DNA from: CALMEC01 sp964531025
GTDB lineage: Bacteria > Actinomycetota > Thermoleophilia > Miltoncostaeales > Miltoncostaeaceae
Length of the DNA: 64,000 nucleotides
Reading direction: 5' to 3'
NCBI GenBank assembly: GCA_964531025.1
Contig: CAZHDY010000001.1
Coordinates: 1,426,001 to 1,490,000, forward strand
Positions 25,846-34,067 of the stretch are shown here, piece by piece. Position 1 is the stretch's first letter. Every line of letters starts with the position of its first letter. The position numbers and the translations under genes were made by a program. Below the pieces are notes generated by a model. It did not search any database and had not been told where the DNA came from. It worked only from the letters and a program-made list of their open reading frames with translations.

Positions 25846-25851
25846 ATGCTA
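25846..25851 (-). promoter_or_regulatory. -10 box upstream of the GGDEF/HD-GYP gene (TAGCAT)
   Basis: TAGCAT on the minus strand lies about 30 bases before the ATG. A small hairpin (ccgaaac / gtttcgg, loop gggag) follows between box and start, within the predicted leader. Confidence 0.4.
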
Positions 25852-26009
25852 CCGAGAACTCATCGGAAGGACGAGCACATCTGCTCGTGAGCACGTCGTC
25901 GGGCACCCGTCCGAAGGCCGTGAGAAGCGGACCGCGAGGCGACGTGGTGCACGCCCCGGCGACGCGGATGCACCCCTGACCCACCCGACCGGCCCCTGAC
26001 CGGCGACCC

Positions 26010-27824
26010 GTGACGCAACCCCACCTCCACGATCCCGTGGAACCAATCATCTACTCTCCCTCGGCGATGCCCGGAACCGCTCTGCCACGCCCCGCCATCG
26101 TCACCCTGTCGGCGGGAGCGATCATCCTGGGCGCGGTCGTCGCACTGTCGCCTCCGGTCGCCGCGCTCCTGGCCGTCATCGGCATCGCGGCCATCGCCCT
26201 CTTGACGCCGCTTCCCGCAGGCTCCCCGCGAACACCCGTCCGAGCAACGGTCCCCACGCCGCGCGCGGTGATGATGATCCTTGCCGCGGCCGTCGCACTC
26301 GGAGCGATCGCCGCCTTCAACCCACTCGGCGCCGTGGTCCTCGTGGTCATCACCGCGCTCACCACCGCCCTCGTCGTGCGGTTGCCCGCTCCGGGGGGCG
26401 GACTGGCCCTCGGCCGACCGTTCGGACACCGTGGGATCGCGGCGCTCCTGGTGGGCGCCGTCATCCTCGGCGGGGTGGCGGCCTGGCAACCGGCCGCAGG
26501 CCTCGGACTGGCGATCGCGGCGTTCCTGGCGACCATCGTGATTCGCTCACCGCTTCCGCGCCTGGGTGTCGTCGGCATCATCGCGGCGGCCGTCGCCGGA
26601 ATCCTCGGACCGAACCTGGCACTGCCGCAGGCGCCGCAGCTGTTCGGCTTCCGGATCATCATCGTCCTCATGGGCGTCGGCCTCACCGCCTACCTGCTGG
26701 TCGACGGCCGACTGCCGATACCGCGCGCGATGGCCCGGCCGGCGAGCTTCCTGCTCTCGCTGAACGTCTGGTCGACGATCTCGATCCTCTGGGCCGACAA
26801 CATGCTGAGCGCGGTCCGCTGGACGTTCTTCCTCCTCATGATGAGCGGCCTGGCGCTGGGCATCGCCATCGCCTGCCGGCGACGCGAGAACGCGGTACGG
26901 CTCCTCATCGTCCTCGGCATCACCTTCATGGTGGCCGCCCTCCTGGGCCTGGCGGAGATCCGCCTCGGGTTCCGCCTCCCCACGTCGCAGCTCCTGGGGC
27001 GCTCCAGCGACGCCGCGACCAGCCTCTTCGGCAACCAGAACAACTTCGCGACCTATCTGACGCTGTCGCTGCCGTACTTCCTCTGTCTTCCGGTGGTCCT
27101 CTTCCGTGACCGTCGCATGGTCATCGTCGGCGTGTTCGGCACCGTGCTGACGCTCGCGTGCCTCATGTTCACCGGCAGCCGCTCGAACCTCCTCGCCACC
27201 GGGCTCATCCTCACCGGACTGGTGGTGTTCCTGCTCATCTACGGACGCGGCCTCACCCGCTTCCTGGGTGTGATGGTCGCCGGGCTCGTCGTCCTGCTGG
27301 TGGTGCCGTCCCTGTCGGGTAACGGGATCCTTCCCATACCGGAGGAGGCCGTCACCAAGTTCGACGTCGGCCTGCTGCTCGAACAGCGCAAGCAGCAGAT
27401 GGGATCGGGAGCCGTACGCGAGGCCGTCCTGGTGGAGGGCCTGGACCAGGTGCGGCAGAGCGGCGGCATCGGCATCGGGGCCGGCAACGCCGAGGCGCGC
27501 CTGCTCACACTCGACTCGTACACCGGCGTCGACAACCTGCACAACTGGTGGCTGGAGCTTCTCGTCAACCTGGGGATCCCCGGCTTCGTGGTCTTCGCCG
27601 GCATGTACCTCACCCTCTTCCGGCGACAGGCACGGATCGCCCGCACCGCGGAGGATCCGCTCGTCCGCTGGCTGGCGCTGGCCGGAACCCTCTCACTCCT
27701 GGGATTCGTCATCGGCGCCATGGGTCCGTCGTCCGTGATTCACTTCGCGCCCATGTGGATCGTGTTCGGCCTTGGCATGCTCACCCTCGTTCTGGCACGC
27801 GACACCCGCGACACCACCGAATGA
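26010..27824 (+). CDS. O-antigen ligase-like membrane protein with repeated N-terminal hairpins
   Basis: A 604-residue polytopic protein. The C-terminal two-thirds have the Wzy/WaaL layout: about ten membrane segments and a loop with VDNLHNWWLELLVNLGIPG, where the histidine is conserved. The N-terminal roughly 200 residues hold at least three related units, each a pair of membrane segments around a Pro turn (VALSPPVAALLAV, AAFNPLGAVVLVV, AAWQPAAGLGLAI) and each ending in a short PLP/PAP-type linker. This looks like an internal duplication added to the ligase. Start is the GTG at 26010; an ATG at 26067 is also possible. It begins the second half of the polysaccharide operon. Confidence 0.82.
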   Translation: MTQPHLHDPVEPIIYSPSAMPGTALPRPAIVTLSAGAIILGAVVALSPPVAALLAVIGIAAIALLTPLPAGSPRTPVRATVPTPRAVMMILAAAVALGAIAAFNPLGAVVLVVITALTTALVVRLPAPGGGLALGRPFGHRGIAALLVGAVILGGVAAWQPAAGLGLAIAAFLATIVIRSPLPRLGVVGIIAAAVAGILGPNLALPQAPQLFGFRIIIVLMGVGLTAYLLVDGRLPIPRAMARPASFLLSLNVWSTISILWADNMLSAVRWTFFLLMMSGLALGIAIACRRRENAVRLLIVLGITFMVAALLGLAEIRLGFRLPTSQLLGRSSDAATSLFGNQNNFATYLTLSLPYFLCLPVVLFRDRRMVIVGVFGTVLTLACLMFTGSRSNLLATGLILTGLVVFLLIYGRGLTRFLGVMVAGLVVLLVVPSLSGNGILPIPEEAVTKFDVGLLLEQRKQQMGSGAVREAVLVEGLDQVRQSGGIGIGAGNAEARLLTLDSYTGVDNLHNWWLELLVNLGIPGFVVFAGMYLTLFRRQARIARTAEDPLVRWLALAGTLSLLGFVIGAMGPSSVIHFAPMWIVFGLGMLTLVLARDTRDTTE

Positions 27825-29011
27825 AGATCCTCTTCCTCTCCCACCTGTACCCCAGCCCCGCCGATCCGACGGCCGGCACGTTCGTGCACGAGCAGGCCAC
27901 CGCCCTGACGGACCTCGGCCACGACGTGCGGGTGATCTCGCCCAAGGGCATCGCGCCTCCGCTCCTCAAGCGGTGGGCCCGCTTCCGCGACGTCCCCGGC
28001 ACCGCGGTCTACGACGGGATCCCCGTTCTCTACCCGCGCAAGGTGACGCTGCCGGGCGGCCGACTGGGCCACTGGAACGGCGAATCCATGCGCGTGTCGA
28101 TCGCCGGATCCCTGCGGCGGATCCATGAGCGGTGGCCCTTCGATCTCATCCACGCGCACATGCTCGTGCCCGACGGGTGGGCCGCCATGAGGTGTGCGTC
28201 CGGGCTGGGGGTTCCCGTCCTTGCGACGGCCCACCGCGCGGACGTGCTGGACGTGCCGGCACGCGGGGGCGCGCAGCGTGAACAGGTCGTGGAGGCCGTG
28301 GCCGGCATCGACCAGATCGTGGCCGTGTCACAGGCCATGCGCCGCGCCTGTGACGCGCTTGCCGAGCCACGACGTGAGGTGGCCGTCGTGCCCAACGGAG
28401 CCGACGCACGGGTGTTCTTCCCACGGGACCGCACCGAGACCCGGCGCGAGCTCGGCCTCCCCGAGAACGAGCGGATCATCACCTTCGTCGGCGTGCTCAC
28501 CCCGCGGAAGGGCATCGACACGCTGATCGAGGCCATGGGCCGCCTGGCGGACGGTTCCGAGCCCCCGCTTCTCGTCATCGCCGGCATCGGTGAGCTGCGC
28601 GAGTCGCTCGATGCCCGCATCTCCGAGCTCGGCATCGGCGACCGCGTGCGGTTCGTGGGCAAGGTGCCCCACGACGACGTGGCCAAGTGGATGGCGGCGG
28701 GCGACGTCTTCTGCCTGCCGAGCCTGAGCGAGGGGCTCCCCACCGTCGTGTGCGAGGCCATGGCCTGCGGCAGGGCGGTGGTCGCCACGGCGGTCGACGG
28801 CACTCCCGAGATCGTGGACGACGGAGCGACCGGCTTCCTCGTGCCTCCCACGGAGCCGGTGGCACTGGCGGACGCCCTGCGACGCGTGCTCGATGATCCG
28901 TCCACGCGCGAGGCGTTCGAGACCGAGGCACTGAAGCGATCACAGGCGACATACACCTGGGCCGCGAACGCCGCCGCCCACATCCCGCTCTACGAGGCCA
29001 TCCTCCGTTGA
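27821..29011 (+). CDS. Glycosyltransferase family 4
   Basis: A 396-residue GT-B enzyme. LFLSHLYPSPADPTAGTFVHEQ at the N-terminus and HAHMLVPDGW near 108 belong to the acceptor domain; GVLTPRKGIDTL near 222 and the signature region SLSEGLPTVVCEAMACGRAVVAT belong to the donor domain. It is similar in layout to the enzyme at 19613-20683 and probably paralogous. ATG overlaps the ligase stop (ATGA) and its stop is overlapped by the next gene (TTGA), so expression is tightly coupled. Sugar specificity is unknown. Confidence 0.9.
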   Translation: MKILFLSHLYPSPADPTAGTFVHEQATALTDLGHDVRVISPKGIAPPLLKRWARFRDVPGTAVYDGIPVLYPRKVTLPGGRLGHWNGESMRVSIAGSLRRIHERWPFDLIHAHMLVPDGWAAMRCASGLGVPVLATAHRADVLDVPARGGAQREQVVEAVAGIDQIVAVSQAMRRACDALAEPRREVAVVPNGADARVFFPRDRTETRRELGLPENERIITFVGVLTPRKGIDTLIEAMGRLADGSEPPLLVIAGIGELRESLDARISELGIGDRVRFVGKVPHDDVAKWMAAGDVFCLPSLSEGLPTVVCEAMACGRAVVATAVDGTPEIVDDGATGFLVPPTEPVALADALRRVLDDPSTREAFETEALKRSQATYTWAANAAAHIPLYEAILR

Positions 29012-30339
29012 CGACGACCGCGGGCTCAACCGCACTCGTCGTCCGCGTCGACGACCCGGCCCTCACGTCCCGCCTCACCGACGCCGCCACACGCGGACTG
29101 GTGGTGACGGTGGTCGGACGACCGGGTGACCGGCGCACCGAGCGGCTGGTGCGCGCGGCGGGAGCCGTCCTGGCGGAGACCACCCCGCGGGGCGATCTCC
29201 TCGACGCCTGGGACGGACCCGCGCTCGACCGCCTGATGGACGAGGGCGTCCGCCTGGGCACGGAGCCCCCGCCCCCGCCGGCGCCGGCCGACCTCTCCGG
29301 GATCCGCGCGATCCACGTGACGAGCGTCCACCGCCCCGACGACGGGCGCATCTACCGGCGCGAGGTCGCGAGCCTGCGCGCCGCCGGCGCCGACGCCACG
29401 GTGATGGGCTTCGATCCGCGCCCGTCACGGAGCCGACGCGTGACCGCCGGGTGGCGCCTGATGGACCACGCCCGCCGTGAACGACCCGATGTCATCCACA
29501 TCCACGATCCCGAGCTCCTGGTGCCCGCAGCGGTGGTCGCGGCGACGACGCGCACGAAGCTCGTCTACGACGCACACGAGTACCTCTCGCAGACGACACG
29601 GACCAAGCCCTGGATCCCCGGCCCCCTGCGCACGCCGCTCGCCACCGTCGTCGGGGTGGGCGAGCGGACCCTGGCCCGCACGCTCGACGCGGTGGTCGCC
29701 GTGACCGAGGACATGGCGCTCGAGTTCGCCCGCACCGGGATCGACGCCGTCTCGGTGGCGAACTTCGCGTCACAGTCACGTTTCGCCGACCTCCCGGGCG
29801 CCGAGCCGCGCACCGTCGTCTACGTGGGCGCACTCGACCGGTCGCGCGGCCGCGACATCATGCGTGACGCCTTCCCCATGATCACCACCCCGGGTGCGCG
29901 CCTGCTCCTGGCGGGCCCCGGAGACCCGGGCCCCATGCCGGACGGCGTCGAGTTCCTGGGCCGCCTCGACTACGGCGAGGTGCCGGCCGTGCTGTCGCGC
30001 GGAGCGGTGGTCTGGATGCCCCTGCAGCACACGCCGAACAACGACCGCGGCCGGCTGACCAAGGTCATGGAGGCGATGGCCTGCGGGCGGCCCCTCGTGG
30101 CGAGTGACCTCCGCCGGACGGCCACGATCCTGCGACAGGCGGATGCGGGGATCACCGTGCCGGCCGATGATCCGGCGGCACACGCCCGCGCCCTGTCAGA
30201 GCTGCTCGACACACCGGATCGCGCCGCCGCGCTCGGCGCCAACGGCCGTCGGGCGTTCCTTGATCATATGACGTTCGAGCACGAGGCCGCCAAGCTCATC
30301 GACCTCTACGCACGACTCACCGGACGGAGGGAATCGTGA
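29008..30339 (+). CDS. Glycosyltransferase family 4 with N-terminal extension
   Basis: A 443-residue protein from a TTG that overlaps the previous stop as TTGA. The first 90 or so residues form an extra alpha/beta segment ending in a proline run (EPPPPPAPAD). The GT-B part follows with HVTSVHRPDDGRIYRRE, HIHDPELLVPAA, YDAHEYL near 190 and RLTKVMEAMACGRPLVAS near 350. The YDAHEY pattern is typical of GT4 enzymes in exopolysaccharide clusters. What the extension does is not clear. It couples to the next gene by GTGA. Confidence 0.85.
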   Translation: MTTTAGSTALVVRVDDPALTSRLTDAATRGLVVTVVGRPGDRRTERLVRAAGAVLAETTPRGDLLDAWDGPALDRLMDEGVRLGTEPPPPPAPADLSGIRAIHVTSVHRPDDGRIYRREVASLRAAGADATVMGFDPRPSRSRRVTAGWRLMDHARRERPDVIHIHDPELLVPAAVVAATTRTKLVYDAHEYLSQTTRTKPWIPGPLRTPLATVVGVGERTLARTLDAVVAVTEDMALEFARTGIDAVSVANFASQSRFADLPGAEPRTVVYVGALDRSRGRDIMRDAFPMITTPGARLLLAGPGDPGPMPDGVEFLGRLDYGEVPAVLSRGAVVWMPLQHTPNNDRGRLTKVMEAMACGRPLVASDLRRTATILRQADAGITVPADDPAAHARALSELLDTPDRAAALGANGRRAFLDHMTFEHEAAKLIDLYARLTGRRES

Positions 30340-31550
30340 AGGTCGTCTACGTCTCCCAGTACTTCGTCCGCGGCGACCAGCCCGGTGGCGTGCGGCATTG
30401 GCACCACACGCGGGCACTCGCGGCGCGCGGTCACGACGTGAACGTCATCACGTCGTTCGTCCAGCACAAGGAGCGGACGGTCCCCGAGGCCTACCGCGGC
30501 AAGAAGATCGTGCGCGAGACCGAGGACGGCCTCACCATGTGGCGCACCTACTCGACCCCGGGCTACGGCAGAGACCTGCGCTCGCGGCTGGCGAACTACC
30601 TGAGCTTCGCCTGGTGGGCGACGATCGCGGCGTTCCGCGCGCCACGTCCCGGCGTGATCGTGGCATCGTCACCCTCCCTGCCGGCCGCGACCGGCGCGGC
30701 GATCGTGGCCTGCGTAAAGCGTGTCCCCTTCGTGCTCGAGGTGCGCGACCTCTGGCCCGAGTCGGCCATCGCCATGGGCCTCGTCACCAGGGGCAGCGTG
30801 TTCGCACGCGTGGCGAGCGCACTGGAGCACTTCTGCTACCGCCGGGCGAAGCACGTCATCGCGCTCACCGAGGGCATCCGCGACGGCGTCATCGCCAAAG
30901 GGGTGCCGCCCGAGCGGGTGACCGTCATCACCAACGGCGTGGATCCCGCGCCCGAGGCCGGGCCGGCGCCGGACTTCCCCGTCCCCGACGACACGGTCTG
31001 CGCCATGTACGTGGGCGCGCACGGCACCTATAGCTCGCTGGAGACGGTGCTCCGGACCGCGGACCTCATGCGCGACGATCCGCGCGTGCGGTTCGTGCTC
31101 GTCGGCGGCGGCGACCAGAAGCCGCGCCTGCAGCAGATGGCGGCGGACCTCGACCTGCCGAACGTGGTCTTCGTCGATCCCGTGCCGAAGGCCGACGTGC
31201 CGGCATGGCTGGAACGCGCCGACATCTGCCTGCTGCCGTACCAGGACAAGGAGCTCTTCGCGGGCGCCCTGCCCAACAAGACCTTCGACTACATGGGTGC
31301 GGGTCGCCCCATCGTCGCCGCCGTCCCCCCCGGCGAGCTCTCGCGCCTGGTCCACCGCGCCGAGTGCGGCGTCGCCATCGCCCCCGAGGACCCGGCGGGG
31401 ATGGCGGCCGCCGTCGGTGAGCTCGCCGCCGACGCGGAACTGCGGCGGAGTCTGGGGGACGCCGGACAGCGCTACGTGCGCGAGCACTACGACCGCGCGG
31501 TGCTCGCAAGCCGCTTCACCGAGATCGCCGAGCGTGTGGCGCGTCGGTGA
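30336..31550 (+). CDS. Glycosyltransferase family 4 (WbuB-like)
   Basis: A 404-residue enzyme of the WbuB/fucosaminyltransferase-like branch of GT4. SQYFVRGDQPGGVRHWHH at the N-terminus, VASSPSLPAATGAA near 110, EVRDLWPESAIAMG near 137 and LPNKTFDYMGAGRPIVAAVPPGE near 310 are characteristic. Such enzymes commonly add an N-acetylated amino sugar to a lipid-linked precursor. GTG overlaps the previous stop as GTGA. A gap of 34 bases separates it from the phosphoglycosyl transferase gene, which has its own -10-like GAGGAT. Confidence 0.9.
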   Translation: MKVVYVSQYFVRGDQPGGVRHWHHTRALAARGHDVNVITSFVQHKERTVPEAYRGKKIVRETEDGLTMWRTYSTPGYGRDLRSRLANYLSFAWWATIAAFRAPRPGVIVASSPSLPAATGAAIVACVKRVPFVLEVRDLWPESAIAMGLVTRGSVFARVASALEHFCYRRAKHVIALTEGIRDGVIAKGVPPERVTVITNGVDPAPEAGPAPDFPVPDDTVCAMYVGAHGTYSSLETVLRTADLMRDDPRVRFVLVGGGDQKPRLQQMAADLDLPNVVFVDPVPKADVPAWLERADICLLPYQDKELFAGALPNKTFDYMGAGRPIVAAVPPGELSRLVHRAECGVAIAPEDPAGMAAAVGELAADAELRRSLGDAGQRYVREHYDRAVLASRFTEIAERVARR

Positions 31551-31584
31551 CCCGACATGGGCCCGTGTGCGAGGATTGGCGGCC

Positions 31585-32262
31585 GTGACGCATCCTTCAT
31601 CTGAGACACCACCGCCGGTACTCGGCGGACGCGTCAAGCGCATCATGGACCTCGTGATCGCCATCCCGATGACGATCCTGACCGCGCCGGTGATGATCGT
31701 GCTGGCCATCCTCATCCGCCGCGATTCACCGGGGCCGGCGATCTTCCGCCAGACCCGCGCCGGCCTCCACGGCCGTCCTTTCCAGGTGCTGAAGTTCCGC
31801 ACGATGGTGCAGGGCGCCGAGGGCATGGGCAAGGGCCTCGCCGTCGACGCCGACGACGACCGCATCACCAAGCTCGGGGCCACGCTGCGCCGCCTGTCGC
31901 TGGACGAGCTGCCGCAGCTTTTCAACGTGATCCGCGGCGAGATGAGCATCGTCGGCCCGCGGCCCACGGTGCCCTCACAGGTCGAGCGCTACACACCCGA
32001 GCAGCGCGGACGGCTGAACGCACGGCCCGGGCTGACCGGCCTGGCGCAGGTGCGCGGGCGCGCGACGCTCCCGTGGTCCGAGCGCATCGCGATCGACCTG
32101 GAATACATCCGCGACTGGAGTCCTCTCGAGGACATCACGATCATGCTTCGGACGGTTCTCGTGCTCGTCCGTCCCACCGACACCTACCGGGGCGAGACGG
32201 GCGGGTTCGACCTGCTCGAGAGGCCCGCGAACGACCAGGAGACCCCGCCATCGCCGAAGTGA
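31585..32262 (+). CDS. Polyprenyl-phosphate sugar-1-phosphate transferase (monotopic PGT)
   Basis: A 225-residue initiating enzyme of the PglC/WcaJ family. It transfers a sugar 1-phosphate from a nucleotide sugar to undecaprenyl phosphate at the inner membrane. The re-entrant membrane helix is near 20-42, followed by the catalytic region (SPGPAIFRQTRAGLHGRPF, KFRTMV) and later LDELPQLFNVIRGEMSIVGPRP and ARPGLTGLAQVRGR. The Asp-Glu of SLDELPQ and the SIVGPRP motif are intact. The GTG at 31585 lies 8 bases after GAGGAT, so a leaderless start is possible; a TTG three codons earlier is less likely. Confidence 0.92.
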   Translation: MTHPSSETPPPVLGGRVKRIMDLVIAIPMTILTAPVMIVLAILIRRDSPGPAIFRQTRAGLHGRPFQVLKFRTMVQGAEGMGKGLAVDADDDRITKLGATLRRLSLDELPQLFNVIRGEMSIVGPRPTVPSQVERYTPEQRGRLNARPGLTGLAQVRGRATLPWSERIAIDLEYIRDWSPLEDITIMLRTVLVLVRPTDTYRGETGGFDLLERPANDQETPPSPK

Positions 32263-33254
32263 ACGTCCTTCTCACCTGCTCGGGCGCCCGCGTGGACATG
32301 GTCCGCGCCTTTCAGGACGTGCTCGCGCAGGGGCCCCATCACGGGCGCGTGATCGTCGCCGACGCCGGCGACATCTCGCCCACGATCCATCTGGCCGACG
32401 GGGCCGTGGAGGTCCCGCTGGTGGACGACCCGGGCTACCCCGACGCCATCCTCGCCGCATGCGCCGCGAACGACATCACGGCCGTACTGCCGGTGTCGGA
32501 CCTGGACCCCGTGATCCTGGCGACGCTGGCGCCCGCCCTGAAGGAGTCCGGAGCCACCGTCTTCCTGCCCACGCCGGAGGTCGCCCGCGGCTGTCAGGAC
32601 AAGTGGGACTGTCACCTCATGCTGACGGAGGCGGGGCTGCCGTCGCCGCCCACCTGGCTGGCCGACGAGACCGACCCGGCCGACATGAGGTTCCCGATCA
32701 TGCTGAAGCCCCGCATGGGCTTCGCGGCACGCCACATCTACCGGGCGGAGGACGCCGAAGAGCTCGCCTTCTACGAGCGCAAGTCCCCGCTGGAGAGCGT
32801 GTACCAACAGGCGCTCGACGGCACCGAGTTCTCCATCGACTGCCTGGGCGACCTGGACGGCAAGGCCCTGGGTGCCATCCCGCGGGCCATGCTCCAGGCC
32901 AAGGGCGGCGAGCAGCACAAGGGCGAGACCCTCGACGACCCGCAGCTGGTCGACCTGGCGGTCGCCACGATCGAGAAGCTCGGCCTGGTGGGCCCGTCCA
33001 CCGTCCAGTGCTTCCGGAAGGACGGCGAGATCCAGGGGATCACCGATATCAACACCCGCTTCGGCGGCGGTTTCCCGCTCCCCCTGGCCGCAGGCGGACG
33101 CTATCCGGAGCTCATCGTGCGCATGGCCGCCGGGGAGCATCCCGAGTCGCGCGTGGGCAAGCACACGCCCGGAGTCGTGCTCAGCCGATTCCTGTCGGAG
33201 GTCATCCTGGAACGCACACCCACGGGGCTTCGAGCCGTCACCCACGATCGATAG
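32259..33254 (+). CDS. ATP-grasp enzyme (PylC/carbamoyl-phosphate-synthase-like)
   Basis: A 331-residue cytosolic ATP-grasp protein. LLTCSGARVDMVRAF starts an N-terminal pre-ATP-grasp fold. FPIMLKPRMGFAARHIYRAED near 148 and the metal-binding region with ITDINTRFGGGFPL near 262 form the ATP-grasp core. Such enzymes join a carboxylate to an amine through an acyl phosphate. In polysaccharide clusters they often add an amino acid or similar group to a sugar; that role is inferred. The GTG forms GTGA with the previous stop. Confidence 0.85.
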   Translation: MNVLLTCSGARVDMVRAFQDVLAQGPHHGRVIVADAGDISPTIHLADGAVEVPLVDDPGYPDAILAACAANDITAVLPVSDLDPVILATLAPALKESGATVFLPTPEVARGCQDKWDCHLMLTEAGLPSPPTWLADETDPADMRFPIMLKPRMGFAARHIYRAEDAEELAFYERKSPLESVYQQALDGTEFSIDCLGDLDGKALGAIPRAMLQAKGGEQHKGETLDDPQLVDLAVATIEKLGLVGPSTVQCFRKDGEIQGITDINTRFGGGFPLPLAAGGRYPELIVRMAAGEHPESRVGKHTPGVVLSRFLSEVILERTPTGLRAVTHDR

Positions 33255-33257
33255 GTT
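33252..33257 (+). promoter_or_regulatory. Leaderless promoter before the Wzz-like gene (TAGGTT)
   Basis: TAGGTT fits TANNNT and lies 6 bases before the ATG at 33264. TTCGAG at 33229-33234, spaced by 17 bases, may be the -35. It is an internal promoter within the polysaccharide cluster, at the only junction in this half where genes are not overlapping. Confidence 0.5.
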
Positions 33258-33263
33258 TGCCGG

Positions 33264-34067
33264 ATGCAATCGCGTGATGTCACCCTTCGCGACTACTTTC
33301 GCGTGTTCGCCGCCGGACGGTGGGCGCTCATCATCGGAGCCGTCGCCGTCGCCCTCGTCGCCCTCCTGATCAGCCTCACGCGGACGGTCACGTACTCCGC
33401 CGAGAGCCTCGTCTACATGGGCGTTGCCACCAACAGCTCGGGACAGCCGATGTCGACGCCGTACACCACCCCGGTGACCGCGGTACGGGCCCTCAAGTCG
33501 GACGCGCTGGTAGCGGGAACCGCCGAGCGCAGCGGCCTGGACCTGCAGCGTGTGCGGGACGGCATCGGCGCCACGGTCGACCGGGTGCCCGGCGCCGCGG
33601 GCGGCAACCAGCCGACGGTGGCCATCCTCACGTTCACCGACAAGGACAAGAAGGTGGCCATCGACGGCGCCAATGCCTACGCCGATTCGGCACTCGCCGC
33701 GGTGAAGGGCAAGTACGACGGCATCCTCGCGACAATGCGGGCCCAGGCCACGACTGCGGAGGCCCGTGTCACCCAGGCCCAGGCGGACATCCGGCGCCTG
33801 TCCGGCCGGAGCGGGTCCGAGAACGCCCTCGTCGTCCTCACCACGGTGCTCCAGGACAACATCCGCGCCGCCAACGACGCCAAGACAGCGGCGGCGATCC
33901 AGGAGCAGTTCGCGCCCAACATCGTGGCGCGCGCCGAGACCGTGTCCGCCTCGGCGACCACGCGGTCCCGCCTGACCACCACGATCTTCGGGGCCTTCAT
34001 CGGTCTCGTGCTCGGCGCGATCGTCGCACTGATCTGGAAGGGAAGCCCCGCTGAACCCACCCGCTGA
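33264..34067 (+). CDS. Chain-length determinant (Wzz)-like protein
   Basis: A 267-residue protein with the polysaccharide co-polymerase layout: short cytoplasmic N-terminus, membrane segment at about 20-38, a large extracytoplasmic domain with long helices (about 40-235), and a second membrane segment at about 238-260 followed by a short tail. SAESLVYMGV after the first segment corresponds to the usual Y-x-A-x-x-x-L strand. There is no tyrosine-kinase domain. It probably sets polymer length together with a Wzy-like ligase. It overlaps the next gene by 17 bases if that gene starts at CTG 34051. Confidence 0.8.
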   Translation: MQSRDVTLRDYFRVFAAGRWALIIGAVAVALVALLISLTRTVTYSAESLVYMGVATNSSGQPMSTPYTTPVTAVRALKSDALVAGTAERSGLDLQRVRDGIGATVDRVPGAAGGNQPTVAILTFTDKDKKVAIDGANAYADSALAAVKGKYDGILATMRAQATTAEARVTQAQADIRRLSGRSGSENALVVLTTVLQDNIRAANDAKTAAAIQEQFAPNIVARAETVSASATTRSRLTTTIFGAFIGLVLGAIVALIWKGSPAEPTR

